Shown: piece after piece, positions 1 through 4,932 of the stretch | How the letters are laid out: every line of letters starts with the position of its first letter | Position numbering within the stretch: the first letter of the stretch is position 1 | Source of the DNA: Enterovirga sp. | Lineage (GTDB): Bacteria; Pseudomonadota; Alphaproteobacteria; Rhizobiales; Beijerinckiaceae | Reading direction: 5' to 3' | Assembly: GCA_028290385.1 (NCBI GenBank) | Contig: JAQGJZ010000184.1 | Span: forward strand, 1-5,001 | DNA: 5,001 nt | Made by a program: the position numbers and the translations under genes | The notes under the pieces: model-generated | Told to the model about the DNA's origin: nothing | The model's input: the letters and a program-made list of their open reading frames with translations, nothing else | Database searches by the model: none

Positions 1-1
1 A

Positions 2-625
2 AGCGCGGGCGCGGTCGCGGCGACCGCGGCCGCGAGCCTCGCCACCCATGCCCGCGCGGGCACGGTGAAATGGCGCTGCGCCTCCGTGTTCGCGGCCGCC
101 GGCATCGCCGGCGCGTTTCTGGGCTCGACCCTCGGCAAGGTCATGGATGGCGAGCGGCTGCTCGCGCTGTTCGCCGTCCTGATGCTCGTGGTGGCCGGCC
201 TGATGCTGCGCGGGCGCGGAGCGGCCGGCGATGCCGGCGTGCGGCTCGACCGCGAGAACCTGCCCCGCCTGCTCGGCTTCGGCCTCGGGTCCGGCGCCCT
301 GTCCGGCTTCTTCGGCATCGGCGGCGGTTTCCTGATCGTTCCCGCGCTCATCGCGAGCACCGGCATGCCGATCCTTTATGCGGTGAGCTCCTCGCTCGTG
401 GCCGTGACCGCCTTCGGCCTGACGACTGCCGCGTCCTATGCGGCCTCCGGCCTCGTCGACTGGGCGCTCGCGGGCATCTTCATCGTGGGGGGCGTGCTGG
501 GCGGCCTCGTCGGCGCGCGCTCGGCCCGGGGCCTCGCCGAACGCAAGGGCGCGCTGACCACGGCCTTCGCGGCCCTCGTCGTCGCGGTCGCACTCTACAT
601 GCTGGCCCGCAGCATGGTCGGGTGA
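2..625 (+). CDS. TSUP (TauE/SafE) family membrane exporter, 5' end outside the window
   Basis: This is an inner-membrane permease of the TSUP (TauE/SafE) family, whose members move sulfite, sulfonates or other small anions. The frame is open from base 2 without a start, so the gene begins upstream; 207 residues are visible. An internal GTG at 65 would cut into the conserved cytoplasmic stretch (THARAGTVKWR, visible residues 15-25) and is not the start. Hydrophobic segments lie near visible residues 27-45, 52-69, 89-118, 126-150, 153-172 and 185-204. The second-half TSUP repeat signature is clear: GFGLGSGALSGFFGIGGGF at 92-110, followed by VPAL. The Gly-rich motif, the GARSARGLAERK loop (171-182) and the C-terminal helix are typical of the family end, so the C-terminus looks complete. 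It converges on the thiamine enzyme with a 7-nt gap. The substrate cannot be told from sequence. Confidence 0.9.
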   Translation, partial: SAGAVAATAAASLATHARAGTVKWRCASVFAAAGIAGAFLGSTLGKVMDGERLLALFAVLMLVVAGLMLRGRGAAGDAGVRLDRENLPRLLGFGLGSGALSGFFGIGGGFLIVPALIASTGMPILYAVSSSLVAVTAFGLTTAASYAASGLVDWALAGIFIVGGVLGGLVGARSARGLAERKGALTTAFAALVVAVALYMLARSMVG

Positions 626-632
626 CGCGGGA

Positions 633-2411
633 CTAGTCCTTTCTCCCCGGCAGCATCTCGTTGATGATCTGCCGGGCGGTCTCGCCGATCACGTGCCCGG
701 CGCGGCTATCCTTCGGCATCGCGGACAGAAACGCCTTCGCCTGCTTCAGCGTGACATGCGGCGGCAGCGGCGCGACCTCCGGATCCGTCTTCACCTCCAG
801 GATCACCGGGCGGTCGGCCGAGAGCGCCTGATCCCACGCGTCCCCGAGCATCTCGGGATCGTCGACATAGATACCCTTGAGGCCGATCAGGTCCGCGAAG
901 CGGGCGTAGGGCACGTTCGGGATGTCCTGGCTGGCATCGAAGCGCGGATTGCCGTCCATCACCCGCTGCTCCCAGGTGACCTCGTTCAGGTCCTCGTTGT
1001 TGAACACGCACACGACGAGGCGCGGGTCGCGCCAGCGTTTCCAGTATTTCCCGACCGTGATCATCTCGGCGAGGTTGTTCATCTGCATCGCGCCGTCGCC
1101 GACGAGCGCCACGACCGGCCGGCCCGGATGGGCAAACTTCGCGGCGATCGCGTAGGGCACCGCCGCCCCCATCGAGGCGAGGCCGCCCGAGAGCGACGCC
1201 ATCTGCCCCGCCTTGGCCTTGTAGTCGCGCGCGAACCAGTTGGCGCAGGAGCCGGAATCGCTCGTCACGATGGCGTTCGACGGCAAGCGCGGCGACATCT
1301 CCCACACCACCCGCTGCGGGTTGACCGGCTCCGCCGATGTCCTGGCGCGGGCTTCCAGCACGCCCCACCAGTCGCGGATGCTGGCCTCGATCTCCTCCCG
1401 CCAGGCCCGATCCTCCTTGCGCTTCAACAGCGGCAGCAGCGCCCGAAGCGTCTCGGCCGCGTCCCCGTGCAGGTTCACCTCGCAGGGATAGCGCAGCGAG
1501 AGCTGAGCGGGCTCGATGTCGATCTGCACGGCCCGGACCTGTCCGTCGGGCGGCAGGAACTCGGCCCAGGGGAAGCCGGTGCCGACCATCAGGAGGGTGT
1601 CGGCCCCGCTCATCATGTCGGACGAGGGCTTTGTGCCGAGCAGGCCGATCGCGCCCGTGACGAAGGGAAGGTCGTCCGGCAGCGCCGTCTTGCCGAGCAG
1701 CGCCTTCGCGACGCCGGCTCCGAGCATCTCGGCGGTCTGGACGACCTCGTCCGCCGCGCCGGCCGCCCCGGCCCCAATCAGGATCGCGACCTTGGAGCCG
1801 GCATTCAGCACCTCCGCCGCCCGGGCGAGGTCGCCCTCGTAGGGGACGGTCCGCGGCCGGCTGTAACCCACGCCCGTGCGCGTAAAGCCGTGCGCGACCG
1901 GCGGGTCCTCGTAGGTCTCCTTCTGCACGTCCTTGGGCAGGATGATCACCGCAACGCCGTTGCGGGCGGTCGCGACCCGGATGCCGCGATCAACCAGCAG
2001 GCGCACCTGCGCGGGCACCGCCGCCTCCTGCACGAACTCGGCGACATCGGCGAAGACGCGGTCGAGATTGAGCTCCTGCTGGTAGCTGCCGCCGCGCACG
2101 CTCGCCTCGGCCTGGCCCGAGATCGCAAGCACCGGCGCGTGGTCGAGCTTGGCGTCGTAGAGGCCGGTCAAAAGGTGCGTCGCGCCCGGCCCGCCGGTGG
2201 CGAGGCACACGCCGATCTCCCCCGTGAACTTGGCATGCGCGACCGCCATGAAGGCGGCCATCTCCTCGTGCCGCACCTGGATGAAGTCGATCTCGCCGTC
2301 GCGCTGCAGGGCCCCGAGCACGCCGTTGATGCCGTCGCCGGAATAGCCGTAGATCCGGCGGACGCCCCACTCCTTCAGGCGCTGCACGAAGAAGTCGCTG
2401 ACCATCGCCAT
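633..2411 (-). CDS. Thiamine-pyrophosphate-dependent enzyme, pyruvate oxidase / PoxB-like
   Basis: This 592-aa enzyme has the three-domain layout of the acetolactate synthase/pyruvate oxidase family. The N-terminal Pyr domain (about 1-170) has GYSGDGING (22-30) and the catalytic Glu in VRHEEMAAF (E49). The middle domain (about 195-330) has ILIGAGAAG, GAIGLLG (253-259) and VQIDIEPAQL, close to the FAD-binding region of E. coli PoxB. The C-terminal PP domain has GDGAMQ (438-443) and the Mg-TPP motif ending in NN (471-472). The likely reaction is oxidative decarboxylation of pyruvate or a similar 2-oxo acid, with electrons passing to quinone or oxygen; substrate and acceptor are inferred. The C-terminus does not resemble PoxB's lipid-binding tail, so it may be soluble. 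The ATG at 2411 is chosen because AGGA (2420-2423) lies 8 nt upstream; the Met two codons later is too far. It is divergent from the YidB-like gene. Sulfoacetaldehyde acetyltransferase is less likely. Confidence 0.9.
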   Translation of the reverse strand: MAMVSDFFVQRLKEWGVRRIYGYSGDGINGVLGALQRDGEIDFIQVRHEEMAAFMAVAHAKFTGEIGVCLATGGPGATHLLTGLYDAKLDHAPVLAISGQAEASVRGGSYQQELNLDRVFADVAEFVQEAAVPAQVRLLVDRGIRVATARNGVAVIILPKDVQKETYEDPPVAHGFTRTGVGYSRPRTVPYEGDLARAAEVLNAGSKVAILIGAGAAGAADEVVQTAEMLGAGVAKALLGKTALPDDLPFVTGAIGLLGTKPSSDMMSGADTLLMVGTGFPWAEFLPPDGQVRAVQIDIEPAQLSLRYPCEVNLHGDAAETLRALLPLLKRKEDRAWREEIEASIRDWWGVLEARARTSAEPVNPQRVVWEMSPRLPSNAIVTSDSGSCANWFARDYKAKAGQMASLSGGLASMGAAVPYAIAAKFAHPGRPVVALVGDGAMQMNNLAEMITVGKYWKRWRDPRLVVCVFNNEDLNEVTWEQRVMDGNPRFDASQDIPNVPYARFADLIGLKGIYVDDPEMLGDAWDQALSADRPVILEVKTDPEVAPLPPHVTLKQAKAFLSAMPKDSRAGHVIGETARQIINEMLPGRKD

Positions 2412-2444
2412 GGGATTGTTCCTGCCGGCCCCGAGACCGGACGG

Positions 2445-2469
2445 GGAACGCCGGGCCCGTCCTCAGGTT
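2445..2469 (+). promoter_or_regulatory. Candidate EcfG (general stress sigma) promoter for the YidB-like gene
   Basis: GGAAC at 2445-2449 is followed, 16 nt later, by GGTT at 2466-2469; that is, GGAAC-N18-TT. Alphaproteobacterial EcfG/RpoE2 promoters are described as GGAAC, 16-17 nt, CGTT. The -35 is exact and the -10 has one mismatch. It would start transcription roughly 85-90 nt before the GTG at 2564. GGAAC also occurs by chance inside genes here, so this needs a transcript start to confirm. Confidence 0.4.
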
Positions 2470-2517
2470 GCTGCGACACGGAAGCGGGCGATGCGAGCGA
2501 GCCGCGGTGCAGCAACC
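2466..2517. repeat. Perfect 9-bp inverted repeat with 34-nt spacer
   Basis: GGTTGCTGC at 2466-2474 is the exact reverse complement of GCAGCAACC at 2509-2517. The left arm begins at the -10 element of the candidate EcfG promoter. The right arm gives the same GGTTGCTGC on the minus strand, facing the PoxB-like gene. It could be a pair of operator half-sites, two divergent -10 regions, or an RNA hairpin in the 5' leader of the YidB-like transcript. Confidence 0.5.
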
Positions 2518-2550
2518 AACCGTCCCGCCGGCCATTGTTCGGGATAGCGC

Positions 2551-2558
2551 GGAGGAGG
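2551..2558 (+). promoter_or_regulatory. Strong ribosome binding site deciding the YidB-like start
   Basis: GGAGGAGG contains two overlapping GGAGG matches to the 16S rRNA tail. They lie 8 and 5 nt before the GTG at 2564, so this site fixes the start there. The in-frame GTG at 2558 overlaps the motif and cannot use it. Confidence 0.85.
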
Positions 2559-2563
2559 TGCTG

Positions 2564-3346
2564 GTGGGTCTTCTGGATCAGGTACTCGGGCAGGTGATCG
2601 GCGGGCTCGGCGGCGGCCAGAGCTCGAGCGGGCGGCATCCCGGCAGCGCGCCCGCCCCATCGCAGGGCAGCGGCGGCGCCAACCCGCTGCTGCTTGCCAT
2701 TCTGGCGCTTGTCGGATCCCGGGTCCTGCATGGGGGCGCCGGCGGGCTCGGCTCCAAACTGCGCGACCTCATCACGGGCGCGAACGCGGCCGGAACGGGC
2801 CGGCCGACCGGCGGCGGGCTCGAGACCTCGGGCCTCCCCGGCGGGGGCGGCATCCTGGGCGGCGACCGCCCGCATCCGCGCTCCTCCGGGGACGGCTTCC
2901 TCGACAGCATCGGATCGATGCTCGACAACCCGCATCCGGGGCAGGATCCGCGCCAGACCGGCGGCGAGCGCCGCGCTCCGGCCGGTGTGCCGCCGCAGGG
3001 ACCGGGCGGCGGCATGTACGGGGATGGCCTCGGCGGCGGGCTCGTCGCGGGCGGGCTCGGCGGGCTTGTCGGCAGCGGCCTCGGCGGGCTGCTCGAACGC
3101 TTCCAGCAGAACGGCCAGGGCGACGTCTTCAAGTCCTGGGTCGGGCCCGATCGGAACGAGCCGATCTCGCCCGGCGATCTCGGCGGCGCGCTCGGGGAGG
3201 ACACGGTGGACGCGCTGTCGCGCGAAACCGGCCTCGAACGGGACGACCTCCTGTCCCAGCTCAGCCACGCGCTGCCGCAGGTGGTCGACGGACTCACGCC
3301 AGAGGGGCGGCTGCCGGACGAGGAGGAGGAACGGCGCTGGGTCTGA
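2564..3346 (+). CDS. YidB-like family protein (DUF937)
   Basis: The product is a 260-aa protein of the YidB/DUF937 family, whose function is not established. It begins MGLLDQVLGQVIGGLGGG, the usual N-terminal signature. The C-terminal domain (about 186-250: FKSWVGPDRNEPISPGDLGGALG, then LSRETGLERDDLLSQLSHALPQVVDGLTPEG) lines up with E. coli YidB. The GTG at 2564 is chosen because GGAGGAGG (2551-2558) lies just upstream and it restores the family N-terminus. A TTG at 2468 would add 32 unrelated residues and lacks a ribosome binding site. Between the conserved ends are a hydrophobic helix (about 40-55, NPLLLAILALVGSRVL), a Gly/Pro/Arg-rich low-complexity stretch (73-150) and a glycine-zipper-like GGGLVAGGLGGLVGSGLGGLL (157-177). 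It is about twice the length of E. coli YidB (about 132 aa). There is no signal peptide. The tail is acidic (DEEEE, 252-256). Confidence 0.88.
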   Translation: MGLLDQVLGQVIGGLGGGQSSSGRHPGSAPAPSQGSGGANPLLLAILALVGSRVLHGGAGGLGSKLRDLITGANAAGTGRPTGGGLETSGLPGGGGILGGDRPHPRSSGDGFLDSIGSMLDNPHPGQDPRQTGGERRAPAGVPPQGPGGGMYGDGLGGGLVAGGLGGLVGSGLGGLLERFQQNGQGDVFKSWVGPDRNEPISPGDLGGALGEDTVDALSRETGLERDDLLSQLSHALPQVVDGLTPEGRLPDEEEERRWV

Positions 3347-3449
3347 TCCTGGCAGAGCGGCCGAGCCCGGACGGTCGGCCGGAACCTGCCGGAAGAGGCG
3401 CGCTTTCCCCTTGCGGGGCACGAACGCGCCGAACCCGGGAGAGACCGCG
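3347..3449. other. Intergenic region with two hairpins before the copper protein gene
   Basis: These 103 nt contain two inverted repeats. The first is CGGCCGA/TCGGCCG (3358-3364 and 3375-3381, 10-nt loop), 11 nt after the YidB-like stop codon. The second is a composite stem: outer GGCGCG/CGCGCC (3397-3402 and 3425-3430) enclosing CCCC/GGGG (3407-3410 and 3415-3418) with a TTGC loop. Neither is followed by a T-run, so neither is a standard intrinsic terminator. A ribosome binding site GGGAGAG (3437-3443) lies 6 nt before the ATG at 3450. Confidence 0.5.
3381..3405 (+). promoter_or_regulatory. Candidate EcfG-type promoter for the copper protein gene
   Basis: GGAAC at 3381-3385 is followed after 18 nt by TT (3404-3405); the four bases at the -10 position are GCTT against the consensus CGTT. 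The predicted start, about 3412, would leave a leader of some 38 nt containing the GGGAGAG ribosome binding site. The -35 is exact and the -10 is partial, so this is a moderate call. Confidence 0.33.
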
Positions 3450-3782
3450 ATGCATCACCAATCGCCCGAGATGCAGGCCTGCATCGACGAATGCCTGCGC
3501 TGCTATTCCACGTGCCTCGGCGCGGCGATGAACCATTGCCTCGAGGCCGGCGGGCGCCATCTCGAGCCCGGCCATTTCCGCCTGATGATGGCCTGCGCCG
3601 AGATCTGCCGCACGAGCGCGCATTTCATGCTGCTCGGCACCCCGCACCACGAGCATACCTGCGCCGAATGCGCCGAGATTTGTGCCGAATGCGCAAAAAG
3701 CTGCGAGGCGCTGGACGGGATGGAGGATTGCGCCGCCCAATGCCGGCGCTGCGCCGAAAGCTGCCGCAAGATGGCGGCCTGA
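3450..3782 (+). CDS. Four-helix-bundle copper-binding protein, Csp3-like (DUF326)
   Basis: This 110-aa protein has 16 cysteines in helix-periodic spacing: C11, C15, C18, C22, C30, C49, C53, C71, C74, C78, C81, C85, C94, C98, C101 and C105. The repeated CxxxCxxCxxxC pattern (11-22, 94-105) and CxxCxxxCxxCxxxC (71-85) are those of the Csp copper storage proteins, four-helix bundles that hold many Cu(I) ions on thiolates inside the bundle. No Tat or Sec signal precedes the first helix, so it should be cytosolic like Csp3 rather than exported like Csp1. Histidines at 2, 3, 67, 68 and 70 lie at the N-terminus and in the TPHHEHT turn before helix 3, where they could help copper enter. The ATG at 3450 is preceded by GGGAGAG at 6 nt. 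Role inferred: cytosolic copper buffering or storage. It sits between the YidB-like gene and a secreted Cys-rich protein, with its own likely promoter. Confidence 0.92.
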   Translation: MHHQSPEMQACIDECLRCYSTCLGAAMNHCLEAGGRHLEPGHFRLMMACAEICRTSAHFMLLGTPHHEHTCAECAEICAECAKSCEALDGMEDCAAQCRRCAESCRKMAA

Positions 3783-3800
3783 CAGGCTTCGCAGGGCGGC

Positions 3801-3843
3801 CGCGGAACCACATTCCCGGTTCCGCGTCATCGACGGGGAATGT
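3801..3843 (+). other. Nested inverted repeats with pseudoknot topology
   Basis: CGCGGAACC (3801-3809) pairs perfectly with GGTTCCGCG (3818-3826), a 9-bp stem with an 8-nt loop. The whole loop, ACATTCCC (3810-3817), is in turn the exact reverse complement of GGGAATGT (3836-3843). The arrangement is therefore an H-type pseudoknot or two mutually exclusive hairpins. It starts 18 nt after the copper protein stop codon and ends 76 nt before the secreted protein start. There is no T-run. It may end the upstream transcript, protect its 3' end, or regulate the downstream gene. Confidence 0.5.
3804..3828 (+). promoter_or_regulatory. Weak EcfG-type promoter candidate for the secreted protein gene
   Basis: GGAAC at 3804-3808 is followed after 16 nt by CGTC (3825-3828), one base from the CGTT -10 consensus. 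It overlaps the 9-bp hairpin at 3801-3826, so GGAAC may instead be there as a stem arm. It is the only promoter-like signal I could find in the 137-nt gap 3783-3919. Confidence 0.2.
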
Positions 3844-3919
3844 TGAAGGGACAGGACGACGCGCGGCCCGCCGCCCGGCGCCCCTTCCCGGTAATCACGG
3901 CGTCAGAAGGATTGTGCGA

Positions 3920-4213
3920 ATGATGGTCTCGATCCGGAGCGTGTCCGCCGCCGCATGTGCGCTCGCCGTCTTGGCGGCCACCACGCCGGTGCTCGCCCAG
4001 CCCGTCGCGATCCGGCAAAGCGTCTCCGCAGGGCCGCGCAGCGGCGCGTACATCCCGTTTGGGCCGGTCTGCGACCGGGCCGGCGTCCGCGAGTGCCAGG
4101 CCGGCGCGCGGTTCAAGATGTCGATGTGCGACCCGTTCCCGGGCCGCTTCGTCTGCGCCGACCGGATCCTCGCCGAACAATCGGCCTGCCTGGCGGCGAC
4201 CGGCTGCGACTGA
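3920..4213 (+). CDS. Small secreted cysteine-rich protein of unknown function
   Basis: I do not recognise this 97-aa product. Residues 1-26 form a Sec signal peptide: a basic start (MMVSIR), a hydrophobic core (SAAACALAVLAA) and a VLA|QP cleavage site after A26, giving a mature protein of 71 residues in the periplasm or outside. There is no lipobox, so it is not a lipoprotein. The mature part has six cysteines (C51, C59, C70, C79, C90, C96), an even number consistent with three disulfides, and little charge before C51. The ATG at 3920 is chosen over the adjacent ATG because AAGGA (3907-3911) lies 8 nt upstream. Start, ribosome binding site and signal peptide together make it a convincing gene. 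It follows the copper protein gene by 137 nt and converges on livF with 13 nt between stop codons. A link to metal handling is suggested only by position. Confidence 0.82.
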   Translation: MMVSIRSVSAAACALAVLAATTPVLAQPVAIRQSVSAGPRSGAYIPFGPVCDRAGVRECQAGARFKMSMCDPFPGRFVCADRILAEQSACLAATGCD

Positions 4214-4230
4214 GCCGCCACCCCGCTCAG
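4210..4230. terminator. Inverted repeat spanning both convergent stop codons
   Basis: CTGAGC (4210-4215) and GCTCAG (4225-4230) form a 6-bp stem with a 9-nt loop. It includes the TGA of the secreted protein on one strand and the TGA of livF on the other. It is well placed for a bidirectional terminator, but no T-run follows on either strand. Confidence 0.3.
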
Positions 4231-4925
4231 ACGTGAAGGTAGCGGTCCTTCACGCTCGGGTCGGAGCGCAGGTCCTGGCTCGTGCCGGTCCAGGCCACCC
4301 GGCCCTTCTCGATCACGACGTGCCGGTCCGCGAACGTCGCCAGCGCCTCGACGTTCTTGTCGACCACAAGGATCGATTCCCCGGCCGCCTTCAGGCGCTT
4401 GAGCACGTCCCAGATCTCGAGCCGGATAAGCGGGGCCAGGCCCTCGGTCGCCTCGTCGAGGATCAGGAGCTTTGGGTTCGTCATCAGCGCGCGCCCGATC
4501 GCCAGCATCTGCTGCTCGCCGCCGGAAAGCTGTGAGCCGAGATTGCCCCGTCGCTCCTGCAGCCGCGGAAACAGGCCGTAGACCTCGCGCAGCGTCCAAC
4601 GCTTGCGCCCCTCGCGCGAGGCGGCCGTTGCGACGAGGTTCTCCTCCACGGTCAGGGTCGGAAACACCTGCCGTCCCTCCGGCACGAGCCCGATTCCGGC
4701 CTTGGCGATGCGATAGGGCGGGCGGCCGAACAGGTCGCGCCCCTCGAAAGTGACTGCCCCGCCGGTCGGGCGCAGCAACCCCATGACCGAGCGGATGGTC
4801 GTCGTCTTGCCCATGCCGTTTCGGCCGAGCAGGGTCACCACCTCCCCTGCCCCGACCGCGAGCGAGATATCGAACAGGACTTTGGCCGGCCCGTAGCCGG
4901 CTTGGAGGCGCTCGATCTTCAGCAT
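4227..4925 (-). CDS. livF: Branched-chain amino-acid-type ABC transporter ATP-binding protein LivF
   Basis: This is the second ATPase subunit of a Liv/HAAT-type uptake transporter, acting at the inner face of the membrane with LivG, LivH, LivM and a periplasmic binding protein. At 232 aa it has normal LivF length. Motifs in order: Walker A GRNGMGKTT (34-42); the LivF hallmark VPEGRQVFPTLTVEENL (81-97); signature LSGGEQQ (133-139); Walker B LLILDEATEGLAP (153-165), with catalytic E158; and a switch region VVDKNVEAL (187-195), where most LivF proteins read VEQN. The ATG at 4925 begins MLKIERLQAGYG, the typical N-terminus; an upstream extension would add unrelated Arg-rich residues. The start lies 7 nt after the livG stop, with no good Shine-Dalgarno, so translation is probably coupled. 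The ligand may be a branched-chain amino acid, an amide or urea; this cannot be decided here. Confidence 0.93.
   Translation of the reverse strand: MLKIERLQAGYGPAKVLFDISLAVGAGEVVTLLGRNGMGKTTTIRSVMGLLRPTGGAVTFEGRDLFGRPPYRIAKAGIGLVPEGRQVFPTLTVEENLVATAASREGRKRWTLREVYGLFPRLQERRGNLGSQLSGGEQQMLAIGRALMTNPKLLILDEATEGLAPLIRLEIWDVLKRLKAAGESILVVDKNVEALATFADRHVVIEKGRVAWTGTSQDLRSDPSVKDRYLHV
4232..4254. terminator. Hairpin at the 3' end of livF
   Basis: CGTGAAGG (4232-4239) and CCTTCACG (4247-4254) form a perfect 8-bp stem with a 7-nt loop, inside the last codons of livF and one base from the hairpin at 4210-4230. No T-run follows on either strand. It may stop or stabilise the liv transcript, or help separate it from the convergent gene. 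Part of the symmetry could simply reflect the coding sequence. Confidence 0.3.
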
Positions 4926-4932
4926 GATACGC

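Larger units (their letters stand above)
2412..2563. promoter_or_regulatory. Divergent intergenic region between the PoxB-like and YidB-like genes
   Basis: These 152 nt separate two divergent start codons and must hold promoters for both. They contain a candidate EcfG-type promoter on the + strand (2445-2469), a 7-bp inverted repeat GGACGGG/CCCGTCC (2439-2445 and 2456-2462) overlapping its -35 element, and a 9-bp inverted repeat (2466-2474 and 2509-2517). On the minus strand the best comparable signal is CGAAC (2541 to 2537), 15 nt from GGTT (2521 to 2518). That is one mismatch and one base short of the EcfG consensus, so it is weak. No good sigma-70 promoter was found on either strand. Confidence 0.6.

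Noticed and set aside
630..639. Palindrome GGACTAGTCC at the convergent stop codons as a terminator
   Set aside because: It has no loop, so only 3 bp could form around CTAG, and the following T-run is short and interrupted. It is probably a chance palindrome overlapping the TAG stop.
2..2411. Sulfonate pathway pair (TauE exporter plus sulfoacetaldehyde acetyltransferase)
   Set aside because: The thiamine enzyme's N-terminal and FAD-domain motifs resemble PoxB rather than Xsc, the two genes are convergent, and no phosphotransacetylase or taurine gene is visible.
2468..2563. TTG start at 2468 extending the YidB-like protein by 32 residues
   Set aside because: There is no ribosome binding site, the extra residues are unrelated to the family, and GGAGGAGG before 2564 marks the true start.
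693..2597. A 634-codon open frame on the + strand opposite the PoxB-like gene
   Set aside because: Its translation is rich in Arg, His, Ala and Gly with no recognisable domain. The minus strand encodes a full, well-conserved enzyme. Long antisense frames are expected in GC-rich DNA.
2375..3421. A 348-codon open frame on the minus strand across the YidB-like gene
   Set aside because: Low-complexity Ala/Arg/Pro translation with no ribosome binding site or family match. The + strand holds the recognisable YidB domain.
2694..3449. Upstream extension of the copper protein frame into the YidB-like gene
   Set aside because: The Arg/Ala/Ser-rich translation is an out-of-frame shadow. The ATG at 3450 has its own ribosome binding site and starts directly before the first Cys helix.
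3491..3919. Upstream extension of the secreted protein frame across the copper protein gene
   Set aside because: It would bury the signal peptide in the middle of an Arg-rich protein. The ATG at 3920 has AAGGA at correct spacing.
3957..4753. Open frames on the + strand opposite livF
   Set aside because: livF has every ABC ATPase motif on the minus strand, and the + frames show no family features.
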